Positions 55,627 through 64,000 of a DNA stretch of 64,000 nt are shown here, piece by piece. Position numbers and translations under genes: made by a program. Source of the stretch: Paraflavitalea soli (GTDB taxonomy: Bacteria > Bacteroidota > Bacteroidia > Chitinophagales > Chitinophagaceae); assembly GCF_003555545.1 (NCBI RefSeq), contig NZ_CP032157.1, positions 3,476,546-3,540,545 of the forward strand, written 5' to 3'. The notes under the pieces were generated by a model. The model made no database searches. It was not told the DNA's origin and saw only the letters and a program-made list of their open reading frames with translations. Numbering within the stretch: the first letter of the stretch is position 1; the number at the start of each line of letters is the position of its first letter.

Positions 55627-57645
55627 ATGTTAGCAGGATTTACGAATATGACCTTTGAATTTGGTGCGCGTGCTATTGTGGAAGAAGCAACCTGGCATAT
55701 TCAGCCCAACGAAAGAATAGGACTGATCGGGTACAATGGTACGGGAAAGTCGACGCTGTTGAAACTGCTGGTAGGTGAATACCTCCCTTCGGCCGGTACG
55801 GTAGAGCGTAGCCGCGGCACTTCGATTGGTTACCTGCACCAGGACCTGCTGAGCTTTGATACAAATGATTCGATACTGGAAGTAGCGCTGGGCGCTTTTG
55901 AAAGAGTAAGACAGCTGGAAGTGGAACTGGAAGCAGTGGGCAAGGAACTGGAAAAAACAGGTGATGAAGACCTGTTGATCAAGTATACGGATATGCTGCA
56001 TGAAATGGATACGCTGGACGGCTATAATATCCACCACAAAACAGAAGAAATATTACAGGGCCTGGGGTTTGCCAACGCGGATCTCGGTCGTCCCTATAAA
56101 GAGTTCAGCGGTGGCTGGCGGATGCGGGTATTGCTGGCAAAGATGATCCTGCAGGCGCCCGACCTGCTCCTGCTCGATGAGCCTACGAACCACCTTGACC
56201 TTCCCTCGATTGAATGGCTGGAAAAATACCTCACGCATTACCAGGGCTCAGTAGTTATTATCAGTCACGATAAATACTTCCTGAACCGGATGGTGACGAA
56301 GATCATTGAACTGTACCAACGCCGGCTGCATATTTACAATGGCAACTATGCCTTCTATGAAACAGAGAAGGAACTGAGGCTGGACCTGGCACAACGGGCT
56401 TATGAAAACCAGCAGGACTATATTCGTCAGCAGGAAAGGTTTATTGAACGTTTTAAGGCCAAGGCCTCCAAGGCAGCAGCTGCGCAGAGTGCTATGAAGC
56501 GCCTGGATAAACTGGACCGGTTGGAAGATATCGGTATTGAACGTCCCAGTTTGCGCATCAACTTCCAGGTAGACAAGGTACCTGGCAAGGTATTGTGCGA
56601 ATTGAAACACCTGAGCAAGAGTTTTGGCAATAACAAGATCATAGAAAATACAAGCGCCGAGATCAACCGCGGTGATAAGATCGCGCTGATCGGGGCCAAC
56701 GGTAAGGGTAAATCTACGGTGCTGCGCATTATAGCCGGGGTAGAATCGTTTACGGGCGAGCGTCGCTGGGGCCATAATGTGGATGAGAGCTTTTATGCAC
56801 AGCACCAGCTGGAAGCGCTGAACATCAACGATACGATCCTGGATGAGATGAAGAATGCAGGCAGCCAGAAAACGGAACTGGAATTGCGCACGATACTGGG
56901 TTGTTTCCTGTTTAGCGGCGATGATGCGGATAAGAAGATCAAGGTATTGAGCGGAGGTGAGAAAGCCAGGGTGGCATTGGCCAAGACGATCATCAGCAAG
57001 GCCAACTTCCTGATGCTCGATGAGCCTACGAACCACCTGGATATGCATACGGTAGACCTGTTGATCGAGGCATTGAATAAATACGAAGGCAGCCTCATCC
57101 TGGTGAGTCACGACCGTTATTTCATCTCCAAAGTAGCCAATAAGATCTGGGAAATAGACGATCATCAGATCAAGGATTTTAATGGAGGTTATGAAGAATG
57201 GGTGGAATGGAAAGAACGGATGAAGAAGAAGGCGGACGAGGAGAAAAGGATACAGAATACAGAAGACAGAATACAGAAGGGAGGCGGGAAAAGTCAAGCA
57301 TCTGACACGAAAGGCCAGAAGACGGAAGAGAAGCCCAAATCGCAGCCTGCGCCGGTGGCGCAACCTCAACCTGTGCTTGCCAAACAGGAGCCTGTAAACA
57401 AAGAGGCTAAGAAGGAGCTGCAAAAAAAACAACGCCTTTTTAAAGAACTCGAAGAAAAAATAACTACCTTAACAACACAAAAAAATCAACTGGAGGCATC
57501 ACTGGCTTCCCCTGATGTGTTTTCTGATAAGAATAAGTTCCTCGCAGCGGAGCAATCGTATAAAAGCACCGTTGAAAACCTTAAACAAGCTTCGGAAGAG
57601 TACGAGAAAGTATTTGAAAGTATTATTGACTTAGAATCACAGTAG
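55627..57645 (+). CDS. ABC-F family ATPase (Uup/EttA-like) with C-terminal coiled coil
   Basis: A 672-residue soluble protein with two ABC cassettes and no membrane domain. Cassette 1 has GYNGTGKS (35-42), a signature FSGGWRMRVLLAK and Walker B LLLLDEPTNHLD. Cassette 2 has GANGKGKS, LSGGEKARVALAK and FLMLDEPTNHLD. The arm linker between them is rich in Lys and Ala. The C-terminal part after residue 535 is a charged linker and a coiled coil as in Uup. ABC-F proteins act on the ribosome. The linker at residues about 539-553 (KRIQNTEDRIQKGGG) is encoded by a repeat otherwise found in spacers of this window. Confidence 0.93.
   Translation: MLAGFTNMTFEFGARAIVEEATWHIQPNERIGLIGYNGTGKSTLLKLLVGEYLPSAGTVERSRGTSIGYLHQDLLSFDTNDSILEVALGAFERVRQLEVELEAVGKELEKTGDEDLLIKYTDMLHEMDTLDGYNIHHKTEEILQGLGFANADLGRPYKEFSGGWRMRVLLAKMILQAPDLLLLDEPTNHLDLPSIEWLEKYLTHYQGSVVIISHDKYFLNRMVTKIIELYQRRLHIYNGNYAFYETEKELRLDLAQRAYENQQDYIRQQERFIERFKAKASKAAAAQSAMKRLDKLDRLEDIGIERPSLRINFQVDKVPGKVLCELKHLSKSFGNNKIIENTSAEINRGDKIALIGANGKGKSTVLRIIAGVESFTGERRWGHNVDESFYAQHQLEALNINDTILDEMKNAGSQKTELELRTILGCFLFSGDDADKKIKVLSGGEKARVALAKTIISKANFLMLDEPTNHLDMHTVDLLIEALNKYEGSLILVSHDRYFISKVANKIWEIDDHQIKDFNGGYEEWVEWKERMKKKADEEKRIQNTEDRIQKGGGKSQASDTKGQKTEEKPKSQPAPVAQPQPVLAKQEPVNKEAKKELQKKQRLFKELEEKITTLTTQKNQLEASLASPDVFSDKNKFLAAEQSYKSTVENLKQASEEYEKVFESIIDLESQ
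57248..57281 (+). repeat. Intergenic-type repeat captured in frame in the ABC-F gene
   Basis: ATACAGAATACAGAAGACAG and a further AATACAGAAGG run through codons for IQNTEDRIQKG. Related words appear in the spacers at 33849-33882 and, in reverse orientation, at 47268-47310. Confidence 0.6.
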
Positions 57646-57778
57646 GAAATAACCGATTCCCCCCTACCGCTAATTCCGTGGAAGTTCCCTTATCCGCGTA
57701 ATAGGTCCCCCCATTTGTCCTGCAGCCTACTCCCCTGCCGTAGCATGGTCTGTATTTTTCATATAAACCAGCTATACA

Positions 57779-58291
57779 ATGATGAAAACAATTCCAACGA
57801 GGCTTACACTGCTCTCGCTCCTGATAGCAGTAAGCGGGCTTTTGATGTATTCCTGTAAAAGCAAGGTAAAAGACAGCGATCTCCAGGTAGTTATTGAAGA
57901 CAAAGCAAAAACCATTACAGGCCTGGGCACGGCCACAGCTTCTGTAAAAGACGGCGTGGTGACGCTCAGTGGAGAGGCTACGGACGAAACAGCCAAAGTA
58001 GCTTATGAATCGGCCATCAAAACCATTCCGGGGGTAAAACAGGTGATCAACAATATCACCGTAGCACCAGCGCCGGTAACCACGGAGCCGGTTGTTATTT
58101 CACCCGACGAAACGCTTAAAAACGCGGTGAATGATGTGCTTAAATCCTACAACAGTGTAAAAGCTGATGTAAAAGACGGCGTGGTAACGCTTACGGGTGA
58201 GATCAAGAAAGCTGAACTCACTACCTTGATGCCGCTGCTGCATGCTTTAAAGCCAAAGAAAATTGAGAATAAGCTAACCGTTAAAAAATAA
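57779..58291 (+). CDS. Lipoprotein with two BON domains
   Basis: A 170-residue lipoprotein (Cys26 in LLMYSC). It has two BON domains, at about 32-98 and 108-169, each with the KDGVVTLSGE/KDGVVTLTGE strand and a closing hydrophobic strand. BON domains of this type bind membranes or envelope ligands (compare OsmY, DolP). It is followed after 16 bp by a BON-LysM protein, so the two are probably co-transcribed. An alternative start is one codon later. Confidence 0.88.
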   Translation: MMKTIPTRLTLLSLLIAVSGLLMYSCKSKVKDSDLQVVIEDKAKTITGLGTATASVKDGVVTLSGEATDETAKVAYESAIKTIPGVKQVINNITVAPAPVTTEPVVISPDETLKNAVNDVLKSYNSVKADVKDGVVTLTGEIKKAELTTLMPLLHALKPKKIENKLTVKK

Positions 58292-58307
58292 ATGGAGGAA
58301 CCACGTC

Positions 58308-58685
58308 ATGGCATTGCAAGACAAATACAAAGAACTGGTGGATGCTGCCAAAGGGTCCGGCGTCACCAACCTGCAGGTGCGTGAGCAGGACAATGTGCTG
58401 TATGTTGACGGCGAAGCGCCCACTTATGCAATAAAAGACCAGCTATGGGCTATCTATGATAAAATAGATCCGGATTACCGGGCAGGCGACCTGGTATTGA
58501 ATGTTACGGTATCGGCCTCGGCTACCCCGGAAGAATATGAAGTAGTAGCGGGCGATAACCTGACGAAGATCGGTAAGAAGTTCGGTATCCCCTGGAAAGA
58601 TATCTTCGAAGCAAACAAAGACCAGATCAAAAATCCTGACCTCATAAAAGTAGGCGCTAAGTTGAAGATACCGAGGAAAGCGTAG
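58308..58685 (+). CDS. BON-LysM protein (Kbp/YgaU-like)
   Basis: A 125-residue protein with a strong ribosome-binding site (GGAGGAA, 7 bases before the ATG). Residues 1-70 form a BON-like domain (NVLYVDGEAPTYAIKDQLW) and residues about 75-123 a LysM domain (YEVVAGDNLTKIGKKFGIPW, NPDLIKVGAKLKIP). The BON plus LysM order and small size match E. coli Kbp (YgaU), a cytoplasmic potassium-binding protein. There is no signal peptide, in agreement. Confidence 0.85.
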   Translation: MALQDKYKELVDAAKGSGVTNLQVREQDNVLYVDGEAPTYAIKDQLWAIYDKIDPDYRAGDLVLNVTVSASATPEEYEVVAGDNLTKIGKKFGIPWKDIFEANKDQIKNPDLIKVGAKLKIPRKA

Positions 58686-59017
58686 CATACAGCTGCGAGC
58701 GACGAGCTGCGAGCAAAAAACCTGACAGGTTTGGGCGATTGGATCAAACCAGTCACGTTTGGCACTTTTAAAGGTAGGCCCCCTGCAGACCGCACAACAG
58801 GGAGTGCCTGCCTTCTTTTTTAGGCAACAAGGCCCCGGGGGAAGTCAACAAGGTGATTTTTACGCGTTGCCTCTTTGCTCCCGACGAATGTCGGGACCTC
58901 GTTGCCTCGTATTTTAACTTTTCTTTCAAACAAAGCTGTTCCATTTAAACGGAACGGCTTTTATTTTGTAATAGAAGCGGTCGTAAATTGTAAATTACAC
59001 TCTAACCCAATGTTTCA
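58686..59017. other. 332-bp spacer with repeats and hairpins
   Basis: It holds an AGCTGCGAGC duplication (58691-58714), a CCTGACAGG palindrome (58721-58729), a perfect 7-bp hairpin TCCCGAC/GTCGGGA (58879-58896) common in Bacteroidota spacers, and a terminator at 58932-58961. No gene is seen. Confidence 0.55.
58932..58965 (+). terminator. Terminator hairpin before the patatin gene
   Basis: AAAGCTGTTCC (58932-58942) pairs with GGAACGGCTTT (58951-58961) with one G-T pair and is followed by a T-rich stretch. Confidence 0.65.
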
Positions 59018-61255
59018 ATGAAGTACAGTTTTGCCTGTATCCTTTTACTGCTCACGCTTTTTTCCCAGGCACAGCCACCTACCCCTTCTGCGCGGCCGAA
59101 GATAGGGGTAACACTCAGCGGCGGTGGAGCAAAAGGCCTGGCGCATATCGGCATCCTGAAAGCCATTGACTCGGCGGGGCTCAACGTGGATTATATCACC
59201 GGCACCAGCATGGGCAGTATCATCGGCAGTTTGTACGCGGTGGGTTATTCGGCTGATTCTATTGAAAAAATAGCCAGCAGCATTGACTGGGACCTGTTGC
59301 TCAGCAATCAATCCTCGCTGCGCAGCATCTTCATGGAAGAAAAAGAAGAGTATTCCAAATATGTGATCGAGCTTCCCTGGGTCAACCACCGGTTCCGCTT
59401 ACCCAGCGGGGTATTGCAGGGGCAGGAACTATGGCTTAAATTCTCCGAACTGTTTTTCCCCGTTTACAACCAGAAGGATTTTTCCAACTTCAGCATTCCC
59501 TTCCGGTGTATTGGTACGGATGTAGGCACCGGCGAGGCGGTAGTCATGCACCAGGGTGAGATCATCAGCGCCATACGGTCGAGCATGGCCATCCCTTCGG
59601 TATTTACGGCCGTGGAATTCAATGGCAAAAAATTGATCGATGGTGGCCTGGTACGCAATTTCCCGGTAAAGGATGTAAAGGAGATGGGGGCCGATTTTGT
59701 GATCGGCAGCAATGTAGCCACGGGACTTATGCCATCGGAAAAAGTGCGCAATGCGCTCCAGATATTGCTGCAGGTAGCTTTTTTCCGCGAAGCGGAAGAC
59801 AATAAAAAAGAAGTGGCGCAGTGTGATATCTATGTGCCTTTCAAAATGGAAAAGTTCACCATGGGCAGCTTTGGAGACTCCAAAGAGCTGATGGAACTGG
59901 GCATCGAAGAAGGGCGTAAACTATATCCCCGTTTTAAACACCTGGCCGACTCGCTGAATGCCATCTATGGTCCGCTTCCCCCCCGGGTCAACCGCCTGCC
60001 CAATGTACATGGGGTAGTGATCTCCTCGCATGAAGTGCATGGGGTAGACAGGACCTCGGCTGAGTTCTTTATCCATACGATGAATTTCGAACTCAATCAA
60101 TTCTATACAGCCCGTAAACTGGCCAATATGGTGCGACAGGCTTATGGCACGCGGTATTACAGCCGCGTCACCTACTCGCTGGTACCACAGCCTGATGGCA
60201 GTTCCAAGATCATCTTTGATGTAACGGAATACCCGCTCACCTTTGCCAAACTGGGGCTTCATTACAACCGTTTTACAGGGGTTGGGCTGATCGCTAATAT
60301 TACTGCCCGCAACTTTTTTACGCCCAATTCAAGAAGTCTTGTATCGGTCAATATCGGAGAAACATTCCGTATAAGGGGCGAACACCTGCAGTACCTCGGC
60401 AGGCTCAAGAACGTAGCCGTGATCACGGATGCGCAGTACGACAACTTCGACATCGGTACTTATTCTGAATCGAAACAGGATGGGCTGTACAACCTGAACT
60501 TTTTTAAGCTTGGCACCAAACTGCAATTCTCTGCCAAGCGCAGTTTCACGGTGGGTGCAGGGGGCCGTTTTGAATGGGTGAAATACAACCCCAAGATATC
60601 CTCAGAAACAGAGTTCAAGGGCAGTAAGAAGTTCTTCACGCCTTTTGCTTACCTGTCGCATAATTCACTGGACAAAAGCATTTTTCCAAAGCGGGGTGTT
60701 AAACTGGATGTAGAAGCGGGATGGGTAGCACCGCAAAATTCGCGCATCAGGTTCTATGAGAATGGTGTACAGATACCGCCTGACCTCATTCCGGTGAGCG
60801 ATCAAAGTTTTTACCGTTCCACGGTCAACCTGGAAAGTTATACACCGCTGGCTAAGCGTACAACGGTACTGTTCAGTGTACAGGCAGGTGCCAATTTTAA
60901 CTACTCGGACAATGTGTTGAATGAATTTGTGATCGGCGGATTGGTGAAAACATTCCGCAACCAGATCACCTTTGCGGGATTGCCGGAAGGAGCTGAGTAT
61001 TCTGCCAGCACAGCTGCGCTGCAGGCAGGGCTCCGGTACCAGGTATTCAACAATACTTACCTCACAGGAAGGGCCAATGTGCTGTTCAATAATTTTGTAG
61101 AAAGCAGCAGCTTCTTCGCTGTCCGCGACTTCTTCTCGGGTTATGCGCTCACGTTCTCTTATAATTTTGCATTGGGCCCGCTGGAAATAAGCGCGATGTA
61201 TTGCGACCAAACGCGGAAGATACAATCGTATGTGAACCTGGGAATACCGTTTTAA
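59018..61255 (+). CDS. Patatin-like phospholipase fused to an Omp85-type barrel (PlpD-like)
   Basis: A 745-residue protein with a signal peptide (ends FSQAQ). The patatin domain (about 27-310) has the oxyanion loop GGGAKG (35-40), nucleophile Ser64 in GTSMG and catalytic Asp208 in DGG. A POTRA-like region (about 320-400) leads to a 16-strand-type barrel ending YVNLGIPF. This is the architecture of type Vd secreted lipases such as PlpD. Its stop overlaps the stop of the next, convergent gene by 4 bp. Confidence 0.93.
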   Translation: MKYSFACILLLLTLFSQAQPPTPSARPKIGVTLSGGGAKGLAHIGILKAIDSAGLNVDYITGTSMGSIIGSLYAVGYSADSIEKIASSIDWDLLLSNQSSLRSIFMEEKEEYSKYVIELPWVNHRFRLPSGVLQGQELWLKFSELFFPVYNQKDFSNFSIPFRCIGTDVGTGEAVVMHQGEIISAIRSSMAIPSVFTAVEFNGKKLIDGGLVRNFPVKDVKEMGADFVIGSNVATGLMPSEKVRNALQILLQVAFFREAEDNKKEVAQCDIYVPFKMEKFTMGSFGDSKELMELGIEEGRKLYPRFKHLADSLNAIYGPLPPRVNRLPNVHGVVISSHEVHGVDRTSAEFFIHTMNFELNQFYTARKLANMVRQAYGTRYYSRVTYSLVPQPDGSSKIIFDVTEYPLTFAKLGLHYNRFTGVGLIANITARNFFTPNSRSLVSVNIGETFRIRGEHLQYLGRLKNVAVITDAQYDNFDIGTYSESKQDGLYNLNFFKLGTKLQFSAKRSFTVGAGGRFEWVKYNPKISSETEFKGSKKFFTPFAYLSHNSLDKSIFPKRGVKLDVEAGWVAPQNSRIRFYENGVQIPPDLIPVSDQSFYRSTVNLESYTPLAKRTTVLFSVQAGANFNYSDNVLNEFVIGGLVKTFRNQITFAGLPEGAEYSASTAALQAGLRYQVFNNTYLTGRANVLFNNFVESSSFFAVRDFFSGYALTFSYNFALGPLEISAMYCDQTRKIQSYVNLGIPF

Positions 61256-64000
61256 TTCCCCGGTACTTTGGGCGCAGAGAATATATCCAGTATCCGCAGC
61301 AAGGCAGCAATACCACCGGCGGCGGCGGCCAGGTAGGTGACCAGGTTATTAAAGGCGTCGCGCTGGGTAGTGAACAGGAAAAGGGCTACGGCCACCACCA
61401 CCAGGATCACGGGCAGCTGAAAGCGGTTCCAGCTATGACCCGGATCGGTGCCATCATGCAGTCTGCTGATCTCCTTCTTATCAATACGGGTCAATACAAA
61501 TCCCCGGAAGCTCTCATTCATCATCCAATAGCCGGTACCACTGGCATTGATCCTCAACAGGCCCAGGGCATAGAGGTTATCGGCCACATCCTGGTTACGC
61601 TGGTTGAGCAAGCCATCGCTGGCAATATCATAAATAGTACGCTGCTCTTCGGCCGAGAGGGACTGCCAAAGGGATAGGTAATAATGATGGGCCAGGGCGC
61701 GCAGCTTCACACAAAAGGATACAAAGAGCGCTTCGGTATCGGGTTTGACGGCTCTTTGTCCATCCCGCAGCACGGTAGCCCTGGCCAGCCATTCCCGCAC
61801 CAAAGACTGCCTGAGCGGTGACAGCAACCCATATAAGAATTCGCTGTGTGCACACTCTTTGTACAGTTTATCATTCAATCTCCTGCCGAGGAAATACACA
61901 TCATAGTTCCTGTCTCCCACTGCATCCACTGCACCGGACTTTTCCTCATCATACTGCCACTTGTGGTAGAACATGCAAAAATTGTTCATGACATTGGACC
62001 AACGGTCGGTAAAATCTTTCTTTGGTTTGCTGGCGTTGTCGGCTGTTTCAGGCTCTTTGATCAGCATGGCCTCAAAATGCTTGCTGGCAGAGATTACTAC
62101 TTTTACGTACTTATAGGAGAGCAATATTTCCAGCCTTTTGAGTTTTTGCTCTGTCGCTTCCAGATCATCCATCTTCATATCAAAATGCCGGATCACGACC
62201 GCTGTCTTCCGCAGGGCCGGTTCGTTGTCTTTATGATTATCGAGGTAAGCAACGATCGACTTCCATTGTTTTTCAAACAGGCTACCCTCCTTGCTGCCGG
62301 CATCTCCTGCAAACAACAAAGCAATATCGAGGGGAAGGATGGTATAGTTCTCTGCCTGCAGGCTTGCGCGGATCAGGTTGTATTTACCCGAGTTGATGAT
62401 CCCCAGCACGTACACATGGTTGACGGGATTGAGGGACCTGATAAATGTCTTGCTGATCATTTCCCGGGTTGCGGTGTCGGTCTTATTAAAGAAAAACACT
62501 TTGGGGATGAGTTGTACCAGCAATAAGTAAATGCCTGCCAGGATGAGCCCCATGATCAATATAAGCAGGATATGTATTTCAGGGTCCTGGGCAAAACGGG
62601 TTGCCAGCAGGTGAGAAACGGGATGCATTTTCTTGACGGCCAAAATACGGTGGTCACCTTCCGCATAGGTTTTGGTTTTCAAGATATCGATCCTGAACCG
62701 CAGGGAATTGGCATACAAGGAATCCTCCCAGGTAAAATTGCCCATCATAGAGTCTTCACCATTCAGGTATTCGATCCTTTTGGCATAGACGGAAAATGAG
62801 GGCTTGATAACATTGTATAGTTTGCCAAAGCCCGTAATAGCCCTCTTCAGCGTATCGGTCACCGTATCGCGCACAATGGTATCGGCCAGGTAATTGTAAT
62901 GAAAAGGGAAACGATATGATACATCCCAGGAGGTGTCATGTTTATAAAAGCGGTAAGGCTTTTTGTACAGAAGTGTATTGACGAAATCCAACTGCTGGTA
63001 TTTAACGGCGAGCTTCTGTTCTTCACGGAAGGAAAGGGAGAAGAACAGCAAAGTGGGCACAATAGCGGTTGCCAGGATGAACCCAAAAAGTGAATAGTAA
63101 TAATATTGGCGATAAGCCCCTTTACCGATCGTTCTCCCTTTGGGAGGCAGGTACCTGGAGATGGTCCACAGGCCGATCACCAATACAACCTGCGACCAGA
63201 AAAACTGGCCTTCGCCTTCTGTAAGATGCTTCAGAAAGAGTCCTCCGGCCAACAGGTACAAGACGATCAATATCAGTACCGTGAGGTTATTTTTTTCCAG
63301 GCGCCGTAACCGCGCGGCCATGGTGCCGGCTATCCTGTCCTTTTCCATATCGGCCCTGGTATAGACATAATAGGAATAGACAATGAGGATATGGGTGAAG
63401 CCCAGGGAAATGCCCAGCAGGTACAATTCATCGGGCTTATTGGAATAAAAGGAAAACAGGAAGAGCAATAAGGAAGCCAACACAAAAGAGGCAGCAGCTT
63501 TAAGATAAGCATTGCCCCGGTGAAGTTTAGGCTCTACCCAGATAAAAAGGATGGACCTGGACAGCCTCCTGAAACTAAGTATGCGGGTAATGAGTACCAG
63601 CAGCAATATGATACCCATATTGATCAATACGAGGATGGAGCTGGCGCTCATGATATCGAGATCCTGGTTCCAGTTGTTCTCAATGTCATAAAAAGTAACC
63701 AGGTAATAAGGCATGCGGTCTACGGGCTGGGCATAAAACCGGTGGTTGCTCCCGGTATAATGGGCATTGAAATAACCGGCAGCGCCGGTGGTGAGCAGGG
63801 AAGACAGTTTTACATTATCGTTGGACTCCTCCACCAGGTTCTCATTCAGGCTCCTGTTCTCATCATAATGGAAAAGCACATTGCCGCGTGCATCCACCAG
63901 GCAAAAGCCAAACCCATAAGGAAGTAACGGGTTGAAGATGGAACGCAGGGGGGTGCTCATGGAGATCATTTGCATGCTACCCAGGGTAGGTAAGAGCTTT
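61252..64000 (-). CDS. Large multi-pass membrane protein with Cache-like sensor and degenerate P-loop region, 5' end outside window
   Basis: The frame is open to the right edge (KLLPTLGS before the first internal Met at 63975), so the N-terminus is missing. Numbering from that Met: a Cache-like extracytoplasmic end (LLPYGFGFCLVDARGNVLFHY, 17-37), about six membrane helices between 112 and 314, a second extracytoplasmic part (315-467), and a helix at 468-488. The large cytoplasmic part has GIINSGKYN (525-533, a Walker A-like loop lacking the usual Thr/Ser) and TAVVIRHFD (591-599, Walker B-like). A probable winged helix lies at about 750-835, and two closing membrane helices fall within 854-896. 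I cannot name a family; it resembles a STAND-type ATPase with membrane anchors at both ends. Confidence 0.75.
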   Translation of the reverse strand, partial: KLLPTLGSMQMISMSTPLRSIFNPLLPYGFGFCLVDARGNVLFHYDENRSLNENLVEESNDNVKLSSLLTTGAAGYFNAHYTGSNHRFYAQPVDRMPYYLVTFYDIENNWNQDLDIMSASSILVLINMGIILLLVLITRILSFRRLSRSILFIWVEPKLHRGNAYLKAAASFVLASLLLFLFSFYSNKPDELYLLGISLGFTHILIVYSYYVYTRADMEKDRIAGTMAARLRRLEKNNLTVLILIVLYLLAGGLFLKHLTEGEGQFFWSQVVLVIGLWTISRYLPPKGRTIGKGAYRQYYYYSLFGFILATAIVPTLLFFSLSFREEQKLAVKYQQLDFVNTLLYKKPYRFYKHDTSWDVSYRFPFHYNYLADTIVRDTVTDTLKRAITGFGKLYNVIKPSFSVYAKRIEYLNGEDSMMGNFTWEDSLYANSLRFRIDILKTKTYAEGDHRILAVKKMHPVSHLLATRFAQDPEIHILLILIMGLILAGIYLLLVQLIPKVFFFNKTDTATREMISKTFIRSLNPVNHVYVLGIINSGKYNLIRASLQAENYTILPLDIALLFAGDAGSKEGSLFEKQWKSIVAYLDNHKDNEPALRKTAVVIRHFDMKMDDLEATEQKLKRLEILLSYKYVKVVISASKHFEAMLIKEPETADNASKPKKDFTDRWSNVMNNFCMFYHKWQYDEEKSGAVDAVGDRNYDVYFLGRRLNDKLYKECAHSEFLYGLLSPLRQSLVREWLARATVLRDGQRAVKPDTEALFVSFCVKLRALAHHYYLSLWQSLSAEEQRTIYDIASDGLLNQRNQDVADNLYALGLLRINASGTGYWMMNESFRGFVLTRIDKKEISRLHDGTDPGHSWNRFQLPVILVVVAVALFLFTTQRDAFNNLVTYLAAAAGGIAALLRILDIFSAPKVPGN

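Noticed and set aside
56248-57432. A 394-codon open frame on the minus strand inside the ABC-F gene
   Set aside because: It is fully antisense to a protein with all ABC motifs; its translation has no recognisable domain and is an artefact of codon bias.

Overview
The window is a stretch of a Bacteroidota chromosome, most likely from the Chitinophagaceae or a close relative. The evidence is two SusC/SusD outer-membrane pairs, an ECF sigma/FecR pair, at least three proteins with C-terminal type IX secretion (T9SS) sorting domains, a triple-Tyr/LuxR membrane regulator, a fold-III arginine decarboxylase of Bacteroidota type, and promoters matching the Bacteroidota -7 consensus TAnnTTTG (perfect copies upstream of ahpC, speA, rpmI, thrS and others). 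No tRNA, rRNA, CRISPR array or transposase was found. Identifications rest on reading the translations, not on database searches.

Layout. 1-3.5 kb: start of a UvrA-like ATPase divergent from an AraC regulator; a truncated haemoglobin gene preceded by a broken antibiotic-biosynthesis-monooxygenase-like gene and a divergent HxlR regulator; two small membrane proteins. 3.7-16.2 kb: a polysaccharide utilisation locus (SusC, SusD, a GH5/CBM6/T9SS glucanase, a Tat-exported toroid protein) with a divergent membrane-bound regulator. 16.4-17.7 kb: peroxide defence (AhpC and AhpD) behind an OxyR-like site. 18-31 kb: a T9SS protein, then a second SusC/SusD locus controlled by ECF sigma factor and FecR, ending in a VCBS/ASPIC-UnbV lipoprotein. 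31.4-33.7 kb: arginine decarboxylase, L20 and L35. 34-41.7 kb: a giant ThuA/sugar dehydrogenase/cytochrome lipoprotein, a repeat-rich T9SS protein and a TMEM220-like protein. These separate rpmI-rplT from infC and thrS (41.8-44.6 kb). 44.9-49 kb: two paralogous secreted proteins and an M28 peptidase. 49.1-52.3 kb: a DUF6934-like gene with a tiny basic partner, a PhyH dioxygenase and an orphan protein preceded by 10-bp phased repeats. 52.3-55.3 kb: TonB-dependent receptor and DUF3347 protein. 55.6-64 kb: ABC-F ATPase, BON lipoprotein, BON-LysM (Kbp-like) protein, patatin/Omp85 phospholipase, and a large membrane protein with a degenerate P-loop that runs off the right edge.

How the parts work together. 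The two Sus loci use different control logic. The first SusC has no STN signalling domain and faces a periplasm-sensing regulator. The second SusC carries an STN domain and sits beside FecR and an ECF sigma factor, as in FecA-type trans-envelope signalling. The GH5 enzyme (acid/base and nucleophile Glu, CBM6, beta-trefoil, T9SS tag) suggests that the first locus handles a beta-glucan. The rest is housekeeping or envelope biology, with many terminator hairpins and several families of low-complexity intergenic repeats. The least explained items are the large membrane P-loop-like protein at the right end, the orphan gene behind phased GGAC repeats, the DUF6934 pair, and a word-like repeat captured in frame inside the ABC-F gene.
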